In this document: in pieces, positions 1 through 12,109 of the stretch | Numbering within the stretch: position 1 is the stretch's first letter | Layout of the letters: each line of letters opens with the position of its first letter | Assembly: GCF_009730915.1 (NCBI RefSeq) | Contig: NC_052475.1 | Span: forward strand, 20,704,285-20,768,284 | Direction: 5' to 3' | Length of the DNA: 64,000 bases | DNA from: Dioscorea cayenensis subsp. rotundata | Lineage: Eukaryota; Streptophyta; Magnoliopsida; Dioscoreales; Dioscoreaceae | Notes under the pieces: model-generated | What the model was told of the DNA's origin: nothing | Databases searched by the model: none | The model's input: the letters and a program-made list of their open reading frames with translations, nothing else | Position numbers and translations under genes: made by a program

Positions 1-959
1 ACTTTAATGACCCATTAGGAGTATTATGATTTTAGTCTATTTAATTGTTGGGAGAATTTTTGTCTTTACTTGTTTGTTGTTAGTTGTATTTGGTATTGAC
101 TTTCTAGCCTAAGAGATGGTAGGAAGTTGGGAGGATTCAAGGAAAAGGATGATATGCATAATTATTTATAGAATGCATGTTGCATAAGAGTGGTATTAGT
201 TGGTAAACTAGACATGTGGGGTTGAGATGTATGAGACTTTTATTCATGATATTCTTTATTGTGATCTTAAATATATGATTAGTATTTGTGTTGTACTTGT
301 TAATTAGAAACTTAATTAGAGTGGGTTGGGTGTGGTAATTTGTGTTTTAGAGGATGCCTATAAGGTGTTTGATTTTGTTAGGGAAGATAGTTTGGGAGAG
401 GTTGTATATGAATGTGTTCAATATCGAGCTATGTTCTTGAATTATTGCATGATTACTAATTGAGTTGTTAGGATGAGAAATTTCAGGATTTTGTTAATGA
501 AATAGCATAAATCTTACTTAAATTTCAGGGGTCTTAGAGACATAATTTTAAGATAAGCAAACATATGAAACATGTAGAGTTTGGTCTTAAGTAAATGCCT
601 GCAAAATTTCAAATTCTATTCGGTTTATGAGATAGGGCTATATTAGTATAACTGCCTTGAATTAGATCTCTTGTGTAGAACCTGAAAATTTATTGGTATT
701 TTTCCTGTCCTTAGAGATTAAATTGGATATAGTGCAAAATAGGAAGGATGTCCCTCTTTGAATAAGCTATCTACATGTAAAATGTTATTACATTTGGAGA
801 TATATGTTGGAAGATACGCATGTTTAAAAGGGGATATGTCTGCATTACAGTGTGTAGAAATAGGTGGAGATTCAAATGGTTACCATAAATTGTGAAGTGC
901 TCTAATTACTGTGAACTCTAGAAATGTTATAGTCTTCTATGTTTAGTTTTCCTAGTTAA
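1..959. other. intergenic, no gene recognised
   Basis: AT-rich sequence without a convincing reading frame on either strand, splice-delimited exon or recognisable repeat. It ends at the hAT-like element. Confidence 0.5.
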
Positions 960-967
960 GCAAGAAT
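960..967. repeat. left 8-bp target-site duplication of the hAT-like element
   Basis: GCAAGAAT, repeated exactly at 2167-2174 just outside the right terminus. Confidence 0.8.
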
Positions 968-2166
968 CAATGTTTTTAAAACCAGACCGGGAAGCGAACT
1001 GGCCTCATATTTGAGTCATGGGTTGGTCGGTCCTACCGGATAACCCGTTCTGGTTGGACCGAATGATGTCATATATATACATGTATATATATATATTAAA
1101 AAAATAATATAAAATTATAAATATTTTGTGTGACAATTAAATAATATATATTAAACTAACAATTTAAAAAAAATATTTAATAAGATAAAATCATAACAAC
1201 AAAGTCAATTTGAGATCAAACAAAAAAAAAATACAAAGCATAATAATTTCATAATCAATTAATATACAATATACATATACATAATCTTTACCTAATATAA
1301 TTGAGATAGCATAATAATTAAAATATGCGTACATAAAGAGAACAAAAACAGAAAAATCAATATTTTGCACAATTACTAATACCTCTCTTTAGACAAAGCA
1401 CAATCCATAAATTGATAAAAATGAGAACCATAATGAGTTCATAGGTATGAACATGGTTGAAAGTTGAAATTTGAAACAATTGTTTGAGGAGTATATTTAT
1501 AATAGTATAGGATTGAACTTGTTTGAGTAACTGAGTTTGATCAAGGAACTCTCTTCAATCTCTTGGGACACAAGTAGCCGCTGAGTGATTAATAATGTTC
1601 AGAATATGCAAACCAAGTCATGTTGCCTAATTGGAGATATAATAGAGAGTAAATTGCTAATATATACTTATATCGGTAAAGATTTACCAAAAAACATTGA
1701 TGAAAAAAAGATTTAACCTCCTTCTCCTTGCGGCAGGCCTTTGGTCATCTAGTAGGAAAAAATCTCCTTCTCCTTGCAGCAAGCCTTCACCTTCTCTTTG
1801 TAGTTGTAGCAGAGAGAGATCTATCCTTGTAGTAGGTCTTCTCTTTTCTTCCCTCTTTTCTCAGCAAAATGGGTGAGATTGACTAGGAGATGAGAACATT
1901 GAGAAGATGAGAAAAATGAATGAGAGGCAGCCAGGTAAGAGGCTGTGAGTCTAGATTGAGAAAAAGAGAACATTTCAAAAGAATCAAACCTAATTCATAA
2001 ACCGGGTTTTGCCAGGTTCAGGCCCAATCGCCCGGTTCACTAGTTTTAGCCAAATTTGACCGGTTCCAAGGTTGGTCAAATATTGGTATTAACTCGGACC
2101 AGACTGCAGTCCAGTTCCCAGTTTTTCCAGCAGACCGGCAGGTCCGATCCGGTTTTAAAAACATTG
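968..2166. mobile_element. non-autonomous hAT-like DNA transposon, 1.2 kb
   Basis: The element starts CAATGTTTTTAAAACC and ends with the reverse complement of the same 16 bases, followed on both sides by CCGG-rich, imperfectly matching sequence. It is flanked by a perfect 8-bp duplication GCAAGAAT (960-967 and 2167-2174). An 8-bp target duplication and a terminus of the form YARNG are the hallmarks of the hAT superfamily. No transposase frame is visible inside, only AT-rich sequence and a CT-rich patch near 1725-1860, so it must have moved using an enzyme from elsewhere. A foldback or Mutator-type element is less likely because those make about 9-bp duplications. Confidence 0.8.
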
Positions 2167-2174
2167 GCAAGAAT
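2167..2174. repeat. right 8-bp target-site duplication of the hAT-like element
   Basis: GCAAGAAT, identical to 960-967. Confidence 0.8.
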
Positions 2175-2622
2175 ATGTGATTTGGAAAAAGGTACTTAAA
2201 GTTATGTCAAAAACAGTCCTCAAGGGTCTTGATGGTACAATTTTATTTGCATCATGCATGTAATTTTCTTCAAGTATGTAAACCCCTTTCAAGCATTTAG
2301 AAAATAGAAGGAAGGCTTGGAGAGGAAACTTGGCATGCATAAGTTTATATATTTTAGGCATAAGTGTTTCCTATAATTAAGCATGAGATTAGACTTACTT
2401 TTGCAAATATGAGGCGGTGAATATTTTCATAACTTGTTGTTGATCATATAAATAAGATAATGAGAGCTAATAAGGGGGATACATATATGGAAGCAAGCTT
2501 CATAGGTACAACTGGAGGTAAATTATTATGGGTTTTTTTGCTAAAGAAGCTTTGAGGATAATGGTAATATGGGATGTGATTGAATTTGTATACTAAAATG
2601 ATATTATTATTATTATTATTAT

Positions 2623-5001
2623 TGTCATGCCTCGACTCGTTGCCCCGGGACATGATAACAACCCCGATGACCTAAGGAGGGATACCGCACCACTCAACCC
2701 CAGAGTCACTGCAAGGCTAACACAATCCATGAAATAAACAACACTGAATCAGAAATCACCTTTACATGGAGATATACAAAACCAAGAGTACAACAATAAC
2801 ATAGAGGAAACAACAACAACAACAAAACCTAATAATGGAGTTCAAAAAAGATACTGGTCATAAATACCACAAGGTTTCAAAAAGTAAACAACATACAAAA
2901 CATACAAATAAAATAACACATACACTAGTTGATCCATATCTTTATATTATGTAAAATGCTAAAAAAGAAATATATGTAAGACAAGAAATGAGAAGATAGT
3001 AGAATAATTCCCAGCACTCTGTTGCATCGCCATAATACTGCCTACTATAGCTTGGAAAGGAAGGAGAAGGTGAGTAACCTAAGTCACTTAGTGAATGGGT
3101 TAGCATAATTCTAGTAGAATACAGGAATAAACCAATGAATTTTTCTTAAACAAAATCTCTCACTATAACATAATTCTTAACATTTCACATAAGTATGAAT
3201 AAACACAAGGTACATGAACGAAATCAATAAACCTCTTAAACCCATTTTAGATCAAGTAAGTTTTCAACAACTTAAAATCTAAGGATTACATAAACACAAG
3301 TTCCAATAATCCTTATAAGGTAAACTCCTCATCGAACATCAATCCAGAATATAAACAATAGAATGCTACTCAAAAGCCCGATTGCATGAAACCAAAATTT
3401 TCTCAAATACGAAAGTTCATCTTAAAGGAATGAGTAATGGCCTAAAAACGCTCTCCAACTTAGTCACCATCGCGACTAGGTTGAGAGTCGTCGAGGTATT
3501 CATAACCTTGATGTTGGCCCACCGAGAGCCCGTGTGGTGACTCTAAATTCTTGATGCGCATCCATTTAAGATTCTACATGCCACCTAAGCTGGACAATAA
3601 CTCAGCTATTTACACCAACCCAAAAGATTGGCCGTGAAGACCGCCTACTTCAGTAGGGTAGAGCTCTGCCCTGTCACCAACAAAACATGTGGAAGCTCAA
3701 TAATATAATACATGTATAACAATCATCAAGTCCAGAACCAGGACACCACCCCTATACCTGGGATGAAAACCAATTCCACAAGTCTCAATGGAAAAAGCAT
3801 ACTAAACATGCTCACAAAAATCATTTTTAATTTCTTGAAGCAAGAGAAAATAATGGCATAATATTTCCTTTCAACCAACAAGAGTTTTCCAATATAAATT
3901 TAAAGCCATAAATTCCATCCAAATCGATCAATATATCGATTTAAATACGATAAAATCAAGACATAATTATCCATCAAAGAAGGAAGACATTTAAATCGTA
4001 TTCTACTAAATAATGTGCATCAACGTAAATCCACTCACCACTTCGGCGATTTAAATTCCCAGACGTGCTAATCCTCGGCCGGCTCCTCACCTCTAGACGA
4101 GTTCTCACCGCCTAGCCAAAGCATCAACACAAACAACATGCAAGCATTATACAAAGCAAACTAAATAAATGAAACCCTAGGTTTTACTAACGATAAATAA
4201 CCATAGATAGGCTCTAAGGTTGGCTCAAAACTGGTTTCAAGAGTCATGAATTCCTACGGGTTAGATCTTCACTACAAAACAAAGAATTCCAAGAAACAAC
4301 TAAGTTTATCATGTGCTACAGTAACACTTTACTACCCAAAGAAGTGATAACAATCTAAATCTACCACTTTACTAAAAGAAATTATCAACAAGAAGAACCA
4401 AGGATGAACCAATATTCAACTCAAGATCAACTATTCTCTATCAACAAAGACAATCAAGGAGAAGAGATTACCTCAAGAATTCAAGGATTCAATGGATGAA
4501 ACTTGGCTCTATTGGTGCAAAAACAATGCTAGGAACTCCTCTTCTAACTCCAATGGAAGCACAAGGGAGAGGAGGAAGAAAGGAGAAGAGAGGTGGAAGA
4601 GAGGGCATCCGAAACAAGTCAAAAAGAAGGCTCAAAAGCCTTAAAAAACAAGGTAGGTCATGCCCCACGAGCACGCCTGCGGGCGCAGGAGGCCCGCACA
4701 CACCCGCCAAGGTGCGAGCGCCCTGTGGGTGCTAGCGGCCTGCATGGGCTCACCTAACACGTCCCGCGGGAGCAGGCAGACCTAGGTGCACCTAGCACTC
4801 GCTTGACAGGTGCAAGCGGCCCCAATAAGCGCGAGCATATGATTCGGCCTTCGGTCCAAGCCTCGAAGGCAAGCATGCACCACTGTGCAAGCCTAGAAAA
4901 GGCTCGAACACACATCCAAACAGGCTTAGTTTAACTAACTAACAATAAATTGGCTTGATCCAAGTTCAATTCTACTCACTCGAAAAAGTCAAAACACCAC
5001 A
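2623..5001. mobile_element. probable solo LTR of a long-LTR retrotransposon
   Basis: The block begins TGTCATGCC and ends ACACCACA (TG...CA) and is bordered by ATTAT on both sides (2618-2622 and 5002-5006). At 2379 bp it contains no retrotransposon protein motif. It has a GC-rich patch (about 4640-4860) unlike its AT-rich surroundings. Size and termini fit a Ty3/gypsy LTR left after LTR-LTR recombination. The caveat is that the left flank is an ATT microsatellite, which makes the 5-bp match weaker evidence than usual. Short frames near 4496-4735 on both strands overlap each other and look like chance frames in the GC-rich patch. Confidence 0.6.
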
Positions 5002-5006
5002 ATTAT

Positions 5007-6050
5007 CATCATCATCATCATTATTATCATGTGAAAACCTTATGATGATGTGTAAAATTCCAAAGGACTAGAGAAATGAACTATGTTTTGAAGCTATGCT
5101 TTAGAAAGTAGGCATGTAAGTGACGTGCTAGGGAGTTTGATTATCTTTTGATATGAAGTTGGGATCATAAGAGAAATATTCATAGGGATGAAGTTGAAAA
5201 GGAAGGAAAGATGAAATTGGAATAGAAGTCTAAGCAAGATATTGGGTTTTGCTCAAGGCAACAGAGTAAAAGAATAAATATAGTGTAGAAGCTAGTTATT
5301 ATACACAAATACTTCAAAGGAAAATCCATTCCCATTGGTTTTATTCTTTATATCGCAATGCTCCATAAATTGTTCTAACATGCTTTTATAATGGGGCTAT
5401 TATGCTCTTATAACCTATTCCATTATAGCTTGATCATTTTATGCCTTTACCATGCAATCCATATTGGCTTTATTGTCTAAATCATTATTTGCTTTGGAAT
5501 GTTTTACAGCTTGATTCAAAACATTTTATTATTTGAAGTATTAAATGTTCTATACCATGTTTTGGTCCAAGCCCTAGTACATACTTAATATATTTGTATT
5601 AAAATATCCTATATCATGTAATGTTATGTTTTTTTTAAATGAATACATGATAATAGTGGTTTTTAAAATTGAAGAGACTATTTTTGTTTGTGATATGATG
5701 TTGTTGGATTTGTGAAATGCTTGTTGTCATGGTGGTTGTTGAGAGCTTAACAGTAGGTAGAGTCGTGACAAAAGCCAACTTGATCTGTTTGAAAGAAAGG
5801 GTCTTCTCCAAAAACTTAGTAAAAAGTTAAGTTTGCAGTCTCTCTTGACTCTTGAGCACTTTTTTAGAAAATCATGAATCGAAGCCTTGATCTTTTCCAA
5901 AGCTACCTCTTGAGCTAGAGATGAGGCATCTAAATATGCATTAGTATTACTAGCAACCATCACTTATAATCTCCCAGAAAGACTAAGCCATTTGCAAACA
6001 TAACTACTGTAGGACACTTACCTTCCTCGTTAAGAAAGGGCTCACTACAA
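5007..6050. other. intergenic, no gene recognised
   Basis: AT-rich DNA between the solo LTR and the CACTA terminus. I see no coding, RNA or repeat structure beyond short ATC/ATT runs at its left edge. Confidence 0.5.
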
Positions 6051-6452
6051 AAGAATTGCAGTTTACAAATAGTGTTTTTCATTTTTAATCCGTTGCTAAA
6101 TTGAATTAGCAACAGATTAGAAATGGAATTTTTTTGTTTTCTAGAATATGTGTTGCTAATTTATTACAAACAAAATAAAATTCCGTTTCAGACATTAGCA
6201 ATGGGTTTGTAATGGAAAAAAAAATTCCGTTTACAATTTTTGAAAATCACAACGGAAACTATTCCGTTTCAAAAGCATTGCCACATTCTACAACAGAATT
6301 TATTTCGTTACTAATTTGTTTCAGAATGTAACAACGAATTTACAATGGAATAATTGTCATTTCATAATGCAGAAACAGATTTGCAATGGAACATATTTTG
6401 TTTTAATTTTTTTATTAGGAAAAAAATATTTTGTTGCAAATCCATAGCTAAA

Positions 6453-6495
<43 letters not shown>

Positions 6496-6540
6496 TATTT
6501 TGAAATAAATTAATTTGTTTGTAATCCATTGCTAAAAACC
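6051..6540 (-). repeat. CACTA terminus and subterminal repeat zone
   Basis: Terminal CACTACAAAAG followed by clustered variants of GTTGCTAAT, TTCCGTTT and their complements. In CACTA elements such zones bind the TNPA-type protein; that role is known for the family, not shown here. Confidence 0.65.
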
Positions 6541-8399
6541 TAAATAATAAAAAAATATGACATTTATTTTCATAATTGATATAAATAATACTTGTTATAT
6601 CAAAATTTTTCATCCAATAAAGCTAACAAAAAATGATTTCATTAATGCATTTTAAAAAATATGTTAAAAAAATGAAGTTTAACAAAAGAAAAATACTTAC
6701 AAATAACAAATAAACTACAACTCATCTAGATGGTCGATATCATGATCATTACTAGCTGGTTGTGAGTCCTAAGTGAACTATGAGTGCTAAAGGATCCTAG
6801 CCTCGAACTCCACCATCATATCCTACATTTGACACATCATCTGATCCCGATACTCATTTTTCTCTGTCTCATGTTGTACAAACTCTGCTAAAGCCCCTTG
6901 TTATCATCCTTCACCTCGTGCAGACTAAAAGCTCTTTATTTTTATCTTGTAGCTGATCAATGTCTCACACAGCCGTGTAATCTTAACTTGTAGCTCCTTG
7001 GATGATGTATCTGTAGATGAAAAGCAAATCAACGATATCACATGTTTGCCTAATATTAGCATGTATGTCCATAGATGATATGCCTGTAGATGAGCTTTGC
7101 GGTAGCTAGGGATAAAAAAATAGATGCTTGGGAGCTCACTCCATAAACCTGACATTTTTTTCTCCTCCCGCAGCTTGAAGGAATATATTTGCTTTGTCTA
7201 CAATCGAAGGCTCATTACTCGTTTCTTGCGTTTGCGATGCTTGATCCAGAAGGTTCAAATAATGATCCTGCCACAATAAATTTGAGAACTCAAATATTGT
7301 GATTAACATAATATAATAAAAACTAATGAAATATAAACAAAGTCTACAATTTAAATATATAAAAAATAAATTACTCATCTACAACTCACATATACATTAA
7401 GAGAGTATTGATCTATTTACCTTAATGGTCTGAGCTCTTGTATCAATAAGCTTAGAGGTACCCTTCTTTGTATGTGTCGCTTCGAAAAGCTCATATGGAA
7501 GAGGGTCACAACGAAGCCTCGATCGCTACAACAATATAACAACTTGTATTAAGTTAAAATTAATGTTAGACAAAATATGGAGAATAAAGTTACATTTATA
7601 TAAATTAAAATGCATTACTAATTTCTCTGCATGACATATGTAAAAAATGGAGCCTCTTGAGTGCGGGATGTCCAGATCCAGGTCCTTCAGCCTCAGTAAG
7701 ATGATTTGCAGAAAATTTTAGGCTTCAAGCTTTAAACTATGGGGAATTTCATGCTTCATTCCATATTTGCCACGTAGTATCAGTCACATACAATGTTTTT
7801 CCTTTAACTTTTTTAAAGACTTACATCAATGATCTATAATGTTCTACAGCTTTGTGCTACCATGCCATCTTGATAATAGATGAAATTGACTCATCCCAGA
7901 TGAAGTGTTTCTATAGTTTAACATGAAAATAAATATAAATTATATTTATACTATATATTTAAATAATTAAATAATGGGAGTAATTCACATATTTAGATTT
8001 GGTGGCATAAAGGTATCATAAGAGGTTGGTACCAACATCAGCTACTTATGCATCTACCCATACATTCAATTCAAACAGTAGATAAGTATCAAATCATATT
8101 ACAAAAACATTTAACTGAAATTGTGATAGATGTAAGTTCATGCTTGTTATCTTTTACATTTTCTCTAGCCAGTAGTCTTAGCAATGCGGCTATTGGTCTC
8201 ATATGCACTAGTATCCATGACCCTTTTTAGCTTCATATTTTGTATTTCTTTTAGGGTTTCTTCACTAGTTTGGATAGCAAGAGCCATTTTTGTCACCATT
8301 TTATTTTTTTTTGAAAGCAGTTTTGTTCTTTCTAAATGGAAAATTAGGAGATAAGAATTTACGGTGATTATCAAACCATGATTGCTTCCCCCCTCTTGT

Positions 8400-9789
8400 T
8401 AAAGTAAATGCATCTGAATCTTCCTTACAATAGGGACAAGCTCTTCTACTTGCATTGCTTCATTAGGACAACATCAAAAATGTTGGAAAATCACTTATGG
8501 TCCACATAAGTGCAACACGCATTTGAACATTATTCTTTCTTGATGCATCATATGTTTTAGCTGCAATTTCTCACAATTACCTCAATTCTGCAGTGAGAGG
8601 CTGCAAATACACATCCAACATATCTTTTAGATTGCTTGGGCCAGGAACTATCACCATTAGGAATATATACTCCTCTTTCATACACATCGAAGGTGGCAAA
8701 TTGTAAGGAGTGACAATTACTGACCAAGAGAAATACTGTTGACCTAACTGCCCAAAAGGTAGGAATCCATCAGTGCACAACCCTAATCTCACATTTTGAT
8801 TTTCTGCTGCAAATGAAGGGTGGTTATTATTAAAATGCTTCCACATAGGCAATCAGAATAATGGCGCATCACCCTTTCTTCAAGCTCATGCTCCGCATGC
8901 CATCTCATTTATTTTGTTGTTGCATTTGATGCATATAATCTTTGTAGCCTTGCTTTAAAAGGAAAGTAATACATTTTCTTGTGTGGAATATTTTCCTTGT
9001 TTTTGAATGAGCTACCTTATCGACACTTATACCTAGGATTCTCGCAAATTTTGCAACTCATTAGTTCACTATCTCCTCCCCAATATATCATGCATCCATT
9101 AAGACAACAATGAATTTTCTCAACCAGTAGACCCAAGCCTAGAACTAACTTCTTTGTGCTGTAAAAGTTACTTCGTATTGCATTATAGACTGGTAATATT
9201 TCTTTCAAAAATTGACAAAAGTCATTGAAACACCTTTTAGATAAATGATGTTTTGCCTTCATATTTAACATTCTTGTAATTGCTGATAGTTGTGAGTGAT
9301 TTTCATAGCCTGGCCAAGCCTCTTAGTTAGCTGCTCTTAACATATCAAACCATTTTTGAGCTACCACATTTGGAGGTTCTCCATATAAGTAGGTGAGAAA
9401 CCAAGCCATTCATCATCTATGACCATCTATTCATATATATTATATGATGATGGTCCAAAACTTGTGACCAGTTTAGCAGTTACACCTTATTCACCATGAG
9501 CATCAATATATGGCTCATTAGGTTCTCCATGGTGAATCCATTGATAATAGTACCTTATGAATCCATACTTCATTAAATGATACATAACTGTATATTCAAC
9601 CCAAAAGACACGATTTTGGCATTTGCGATGATTACATGGACACTTAATTTTAATTCCATCCATACATTCTGGATGCATCTTTGCAAACTCAATAAAGTCA
9701 TTGATACCTCATAAAAAATCAGGGTTCAGAAAGCCATCTTTAAGCCTAACATACATCCAACTCCTTTTTGAATTCATTTTAATAAGCAT
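8400..9789 (-). pseudogene. CACTA TNP2-family transposase, broken
   Basis: Reading leftwards from about 9789 (an alternative ATG is at 9777) the translation begins MLIKMNSKRSWMY and continues into a cysteine-rich patch (KIKCPCNHRKCQN, around 9640-9600). This is the transposase-associated domain that precedes TNP2 transposases. Further on, 9271-9017 and 8852-8577 encode TNP2 core segments, including VRLGLCTDGFLPFG and VIVTPYNLPPSMCM, which are strongly conserved in the family. The pieces lie in different frames and are separated by stops, so no intact enzyme can be made. Fragments down to 6925 may be the C-terminal part but show no clear motif. A domesticated transposase is unlikely given the breaks. 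Confidence 0.75.
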
Positions 9790-10470
9790 TGTGTTATAAA
9801 AGGATGTAATCAGTAAACATTGTTGTATATCTAGTGGCATGGAATATCATGTACATATGACCCTAGCTATTAGAGTACGTAAAAATCTATTTTTTCTTTT
9901 TAAATTCATATAAATAAAAAATACATAGTACTTACCTTTCCAAAGTGATTCACTTAATTATATGCCAAATTGCCAATATTCTGAATAAGACTAACCAAAC
10001 TTGTCAAATGGTAGCAAAGAGATTTCAACTAATCGAGGTGTTGCAACACAATGCGAAAGAAAAAATAAATACTTTTATGATTGAATTCATAAAATTAGCA
10101 TGAAATATTAATAAAAGTAATCATCGTTTTATCATTAAAAAAAATACATGCTCATTTTGAAATAACTTGCTTACTAATATTTTAATACATGCACTTTTAT
10201 GGTTAGAAACAAAGTTGGCAGCTTAGAAGTCAAGCATAAGAGAAAATATATATGTCAAGTAAATGTAAGCATTAAATCAGTAAAAGTTTTACATTAGTAA
10301 AAGTTTTAATGGAAACAGAAGTTTGATCCTAGTTAGACAACATGACACTAGTTACTGATATTTTAATATATGTTAGGTAATGTGTATTTATATATTCATT
10401 CCACTATATATACACATAGAAATAAATGCTTTTCAACAACAGGAGGAGATAAAGGAAGGAGAAGTTTGAG
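9790..10470. other. AT-rich spacer between CACTA transposase and WAK fragment
   Basis: No gene. It may hold the eroded 5' end of the CACTA element. At 10278-10345 it has two motifs, AGTAAAAGTTTTAATGGAA and ACATGACACTAGTTACTGA, that recur at 11060-11170 on the far side of the WAK fragment. Confidence 0.4.
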
Positions 10471-10472
10471 GT

Positions 10473-10975
10473 ATGTCTCTCTGTTTGCTTGACATGTGTT
10501 GTTGTTCTCCTTGTCTAGCCTTGAATGGCAGCTTGCCTAACAAGTGTGGCCACGTCACCATCCCCTACCCCTTCGACATCTCCGACTATAGCCTCTCCGG
10601 TTTTGACATCACATGCAATGACACCTACAATCCACCAAAGCCATTCATTGAATTTGGTGACATCGACATTTTCAATATAACAGATGATGTGGTTATCGTC
10701 AACCTCCTTGTTGCAGCTTCTGTTGAATGTGATTCTGGCACTAGCAATGGGATCCCTTGTAAGACATATAGTTGGGTGAGAGCCAACCTTGATGGTGATC
10801 AATTTCCCTACGCTGTCTCTCAAACCAAAAATATATTCACTGCCATTGGCTGCAACATGCTGGCCTACTTCTACGACTACGATGGCACGAGCATCGTGCG
10901 TTTGTACCTCATCGCATTAACATACCCAACACCATCGGACGTCGGTCCATGGTCCGACCACAATGTTGCTAGAAA
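10473..10975 (+). pseudogene. wall-associated receptor kinase ectodomain fragment (GUB_WAK_bind)
   Basis: An open frame from 10473 encodes about 165 residues. They include LNGSLPNKCGHVTIPYPF and, later, ITCNDTY..PPKPFIEF, conserved cysteines and a final IGCNMLAYF. This is the cysteine-rich galacturonan-binding domain at the N terminus of wall-associated kinases, which sit in the plasma membrane and bind pectin. It corresponds to the first exon of such genes. No EGF repeat, membrane segment or kinase follows; the frame runs into a (TA)n tract at 11014. The upstream hydrophobic leader is short and cysteine-rich rather than a clean signal peptide. It is probably a truncated duplicate; a free-standing secreted protein cannot be excluded because the frame is intact. 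Confidence 0.7.
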
Positions 10976-10989
10976 GTATTTATTTTTAT

Positions 10990-11010
10990 GTGTATATATA
11001 CATAGTGTAA

Positions 11011-11058
<48 letters not shown>

Positions 11059-11215
11059 TATCAACATGACACTAGTTAATAATTTGTTTTTCTCTTAGTG
11101 GAACAAACATGACACTAGTTACTGAGTTTGGATTCTTTCTTATGGCAATTCAGTAAAAGTTTTAATGGAATGCAACAAACATATAAAACCACCACAAATG
11201 GATCACATCCACTTA

Positions 11216-11259
<44 letters not shown>

Positions 11260-11882
11260 ACAACTTTGTATTGTGAACACTAATTAAAATAGATAGCCAA
11301 TTATTAAAATATCAACAACCACTTTTGCACAATAATATCTTTATTATCAATAGTTCAAAGCTACCTTTAATACATAATTATGGAAAAGAGTAAGAAATGA
11401 GAGTTATTATATATGTTGCAGTAGTGGTTCTCCTGGAGATGAATCAGTGCTCCTAAATAGGGAAGCTTGTTCGCGCTCAAGACTTGGAGATGAATCAGAA
11501 TTATTTCTGGGCATAATTCAAAATCAAATTCCTCTGTAAAAACTATTAACCATAGTAAGAATAGAAAGCTGTAAAGTCTCCTCCCCTCTTAATTTACTTA
11601 TTTTGATGTATCCATATTTACAACAATCCAAAGTGAAAAACAATGAAATCTTATTGAGAAAACTTGATTAACAAAATACTTGAGATGAAACTAACTATAA
11701 GTTAGTTTCATCTCAAGTATTTAATCCACATTCAGTCATCCAAACTCCAAAACAAGTTATCCTAAGTTCATTCTCATTCAATGGGCAAACCAGTGAAGTA
11801 CAAGCAAATATAAATATATAGTTACCTAGCAAGCTTGAAAAGTTCCCTACTTTCATTTCCTCACTATCCAATGGGCAAACCG
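10990..11882. other. intergenic with (TA)n tracts
   Basis: Contains (TA)n microsatellites at 11014-11053 and 11218-11256 and diverged copies of short motifs also found at 10278-10345. No gene seen. An ATGGGCAAAC motif occurs twice (near 11780 and 11871) just left of the Copia-1 LTR. Confidence 0.5.
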
Positions 11883-12089
11883 TGATAGAATAAGTAGAAG
11901 AAGAAGAATATGGGGCAATCTTGCACATACCTTAAGTTGCAAGTGATATGCTACTTATATTACCAGACAAGGCTAAAACGGTTAACTTGAAATTACAGAT
12001 CATGTGACAACGTGCAAGCCATCCACTATGTACTAGATCCTAAAGACCAAGACTTATGACCATATTACAAAGACATGGTCATTTCAACA
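11883..12089 (-). repeat. Copia-1 3' LTR
   Basis: On the minus strand it runs TGTTGAAATGACC...CTATCA, 207 bp, directly after a purine tract (minus strand of about 12090-12104, ending AAAAGGG). It matches 25790-25995 along its whole length. Confidence 0.8.
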
Positions 12090-12109
12090 CCCTTTTCTCA
12101 ATCTCAACT

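Larger units (their letters stand above)
6051..9789 (-). mobile_element. degenerate CACTA (En/Spm) transposon, one end found
   Basis: Position 6051 begins CACTACAAAAGAATTGC, the classic CACTA terminus, and the next ~500 bp carry many direct and inverted copies of short motifs such as CCGTTGCTAA and TTCCGTTTC, which are typical subterminal repeats. A TNP2-type transposase is read on the minus strand from about 9789 downwards, so 6051 is the 3' end. I could not find the matching ...TTGTAGTG terminus or a repeat of the flanking GCT triplet to the right, so the 5' end is lost, mutated or beyond recognition. A (TA)n tract sits at 6456-6492. Confidence 0.75.

Noticed and set aside
4489-4735. Overlapping frames of 73 and 79 residues on opposite strands
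   Set aside because: Long frames on both strands come from the GC-rich patch in the solo LTR; no family motif.
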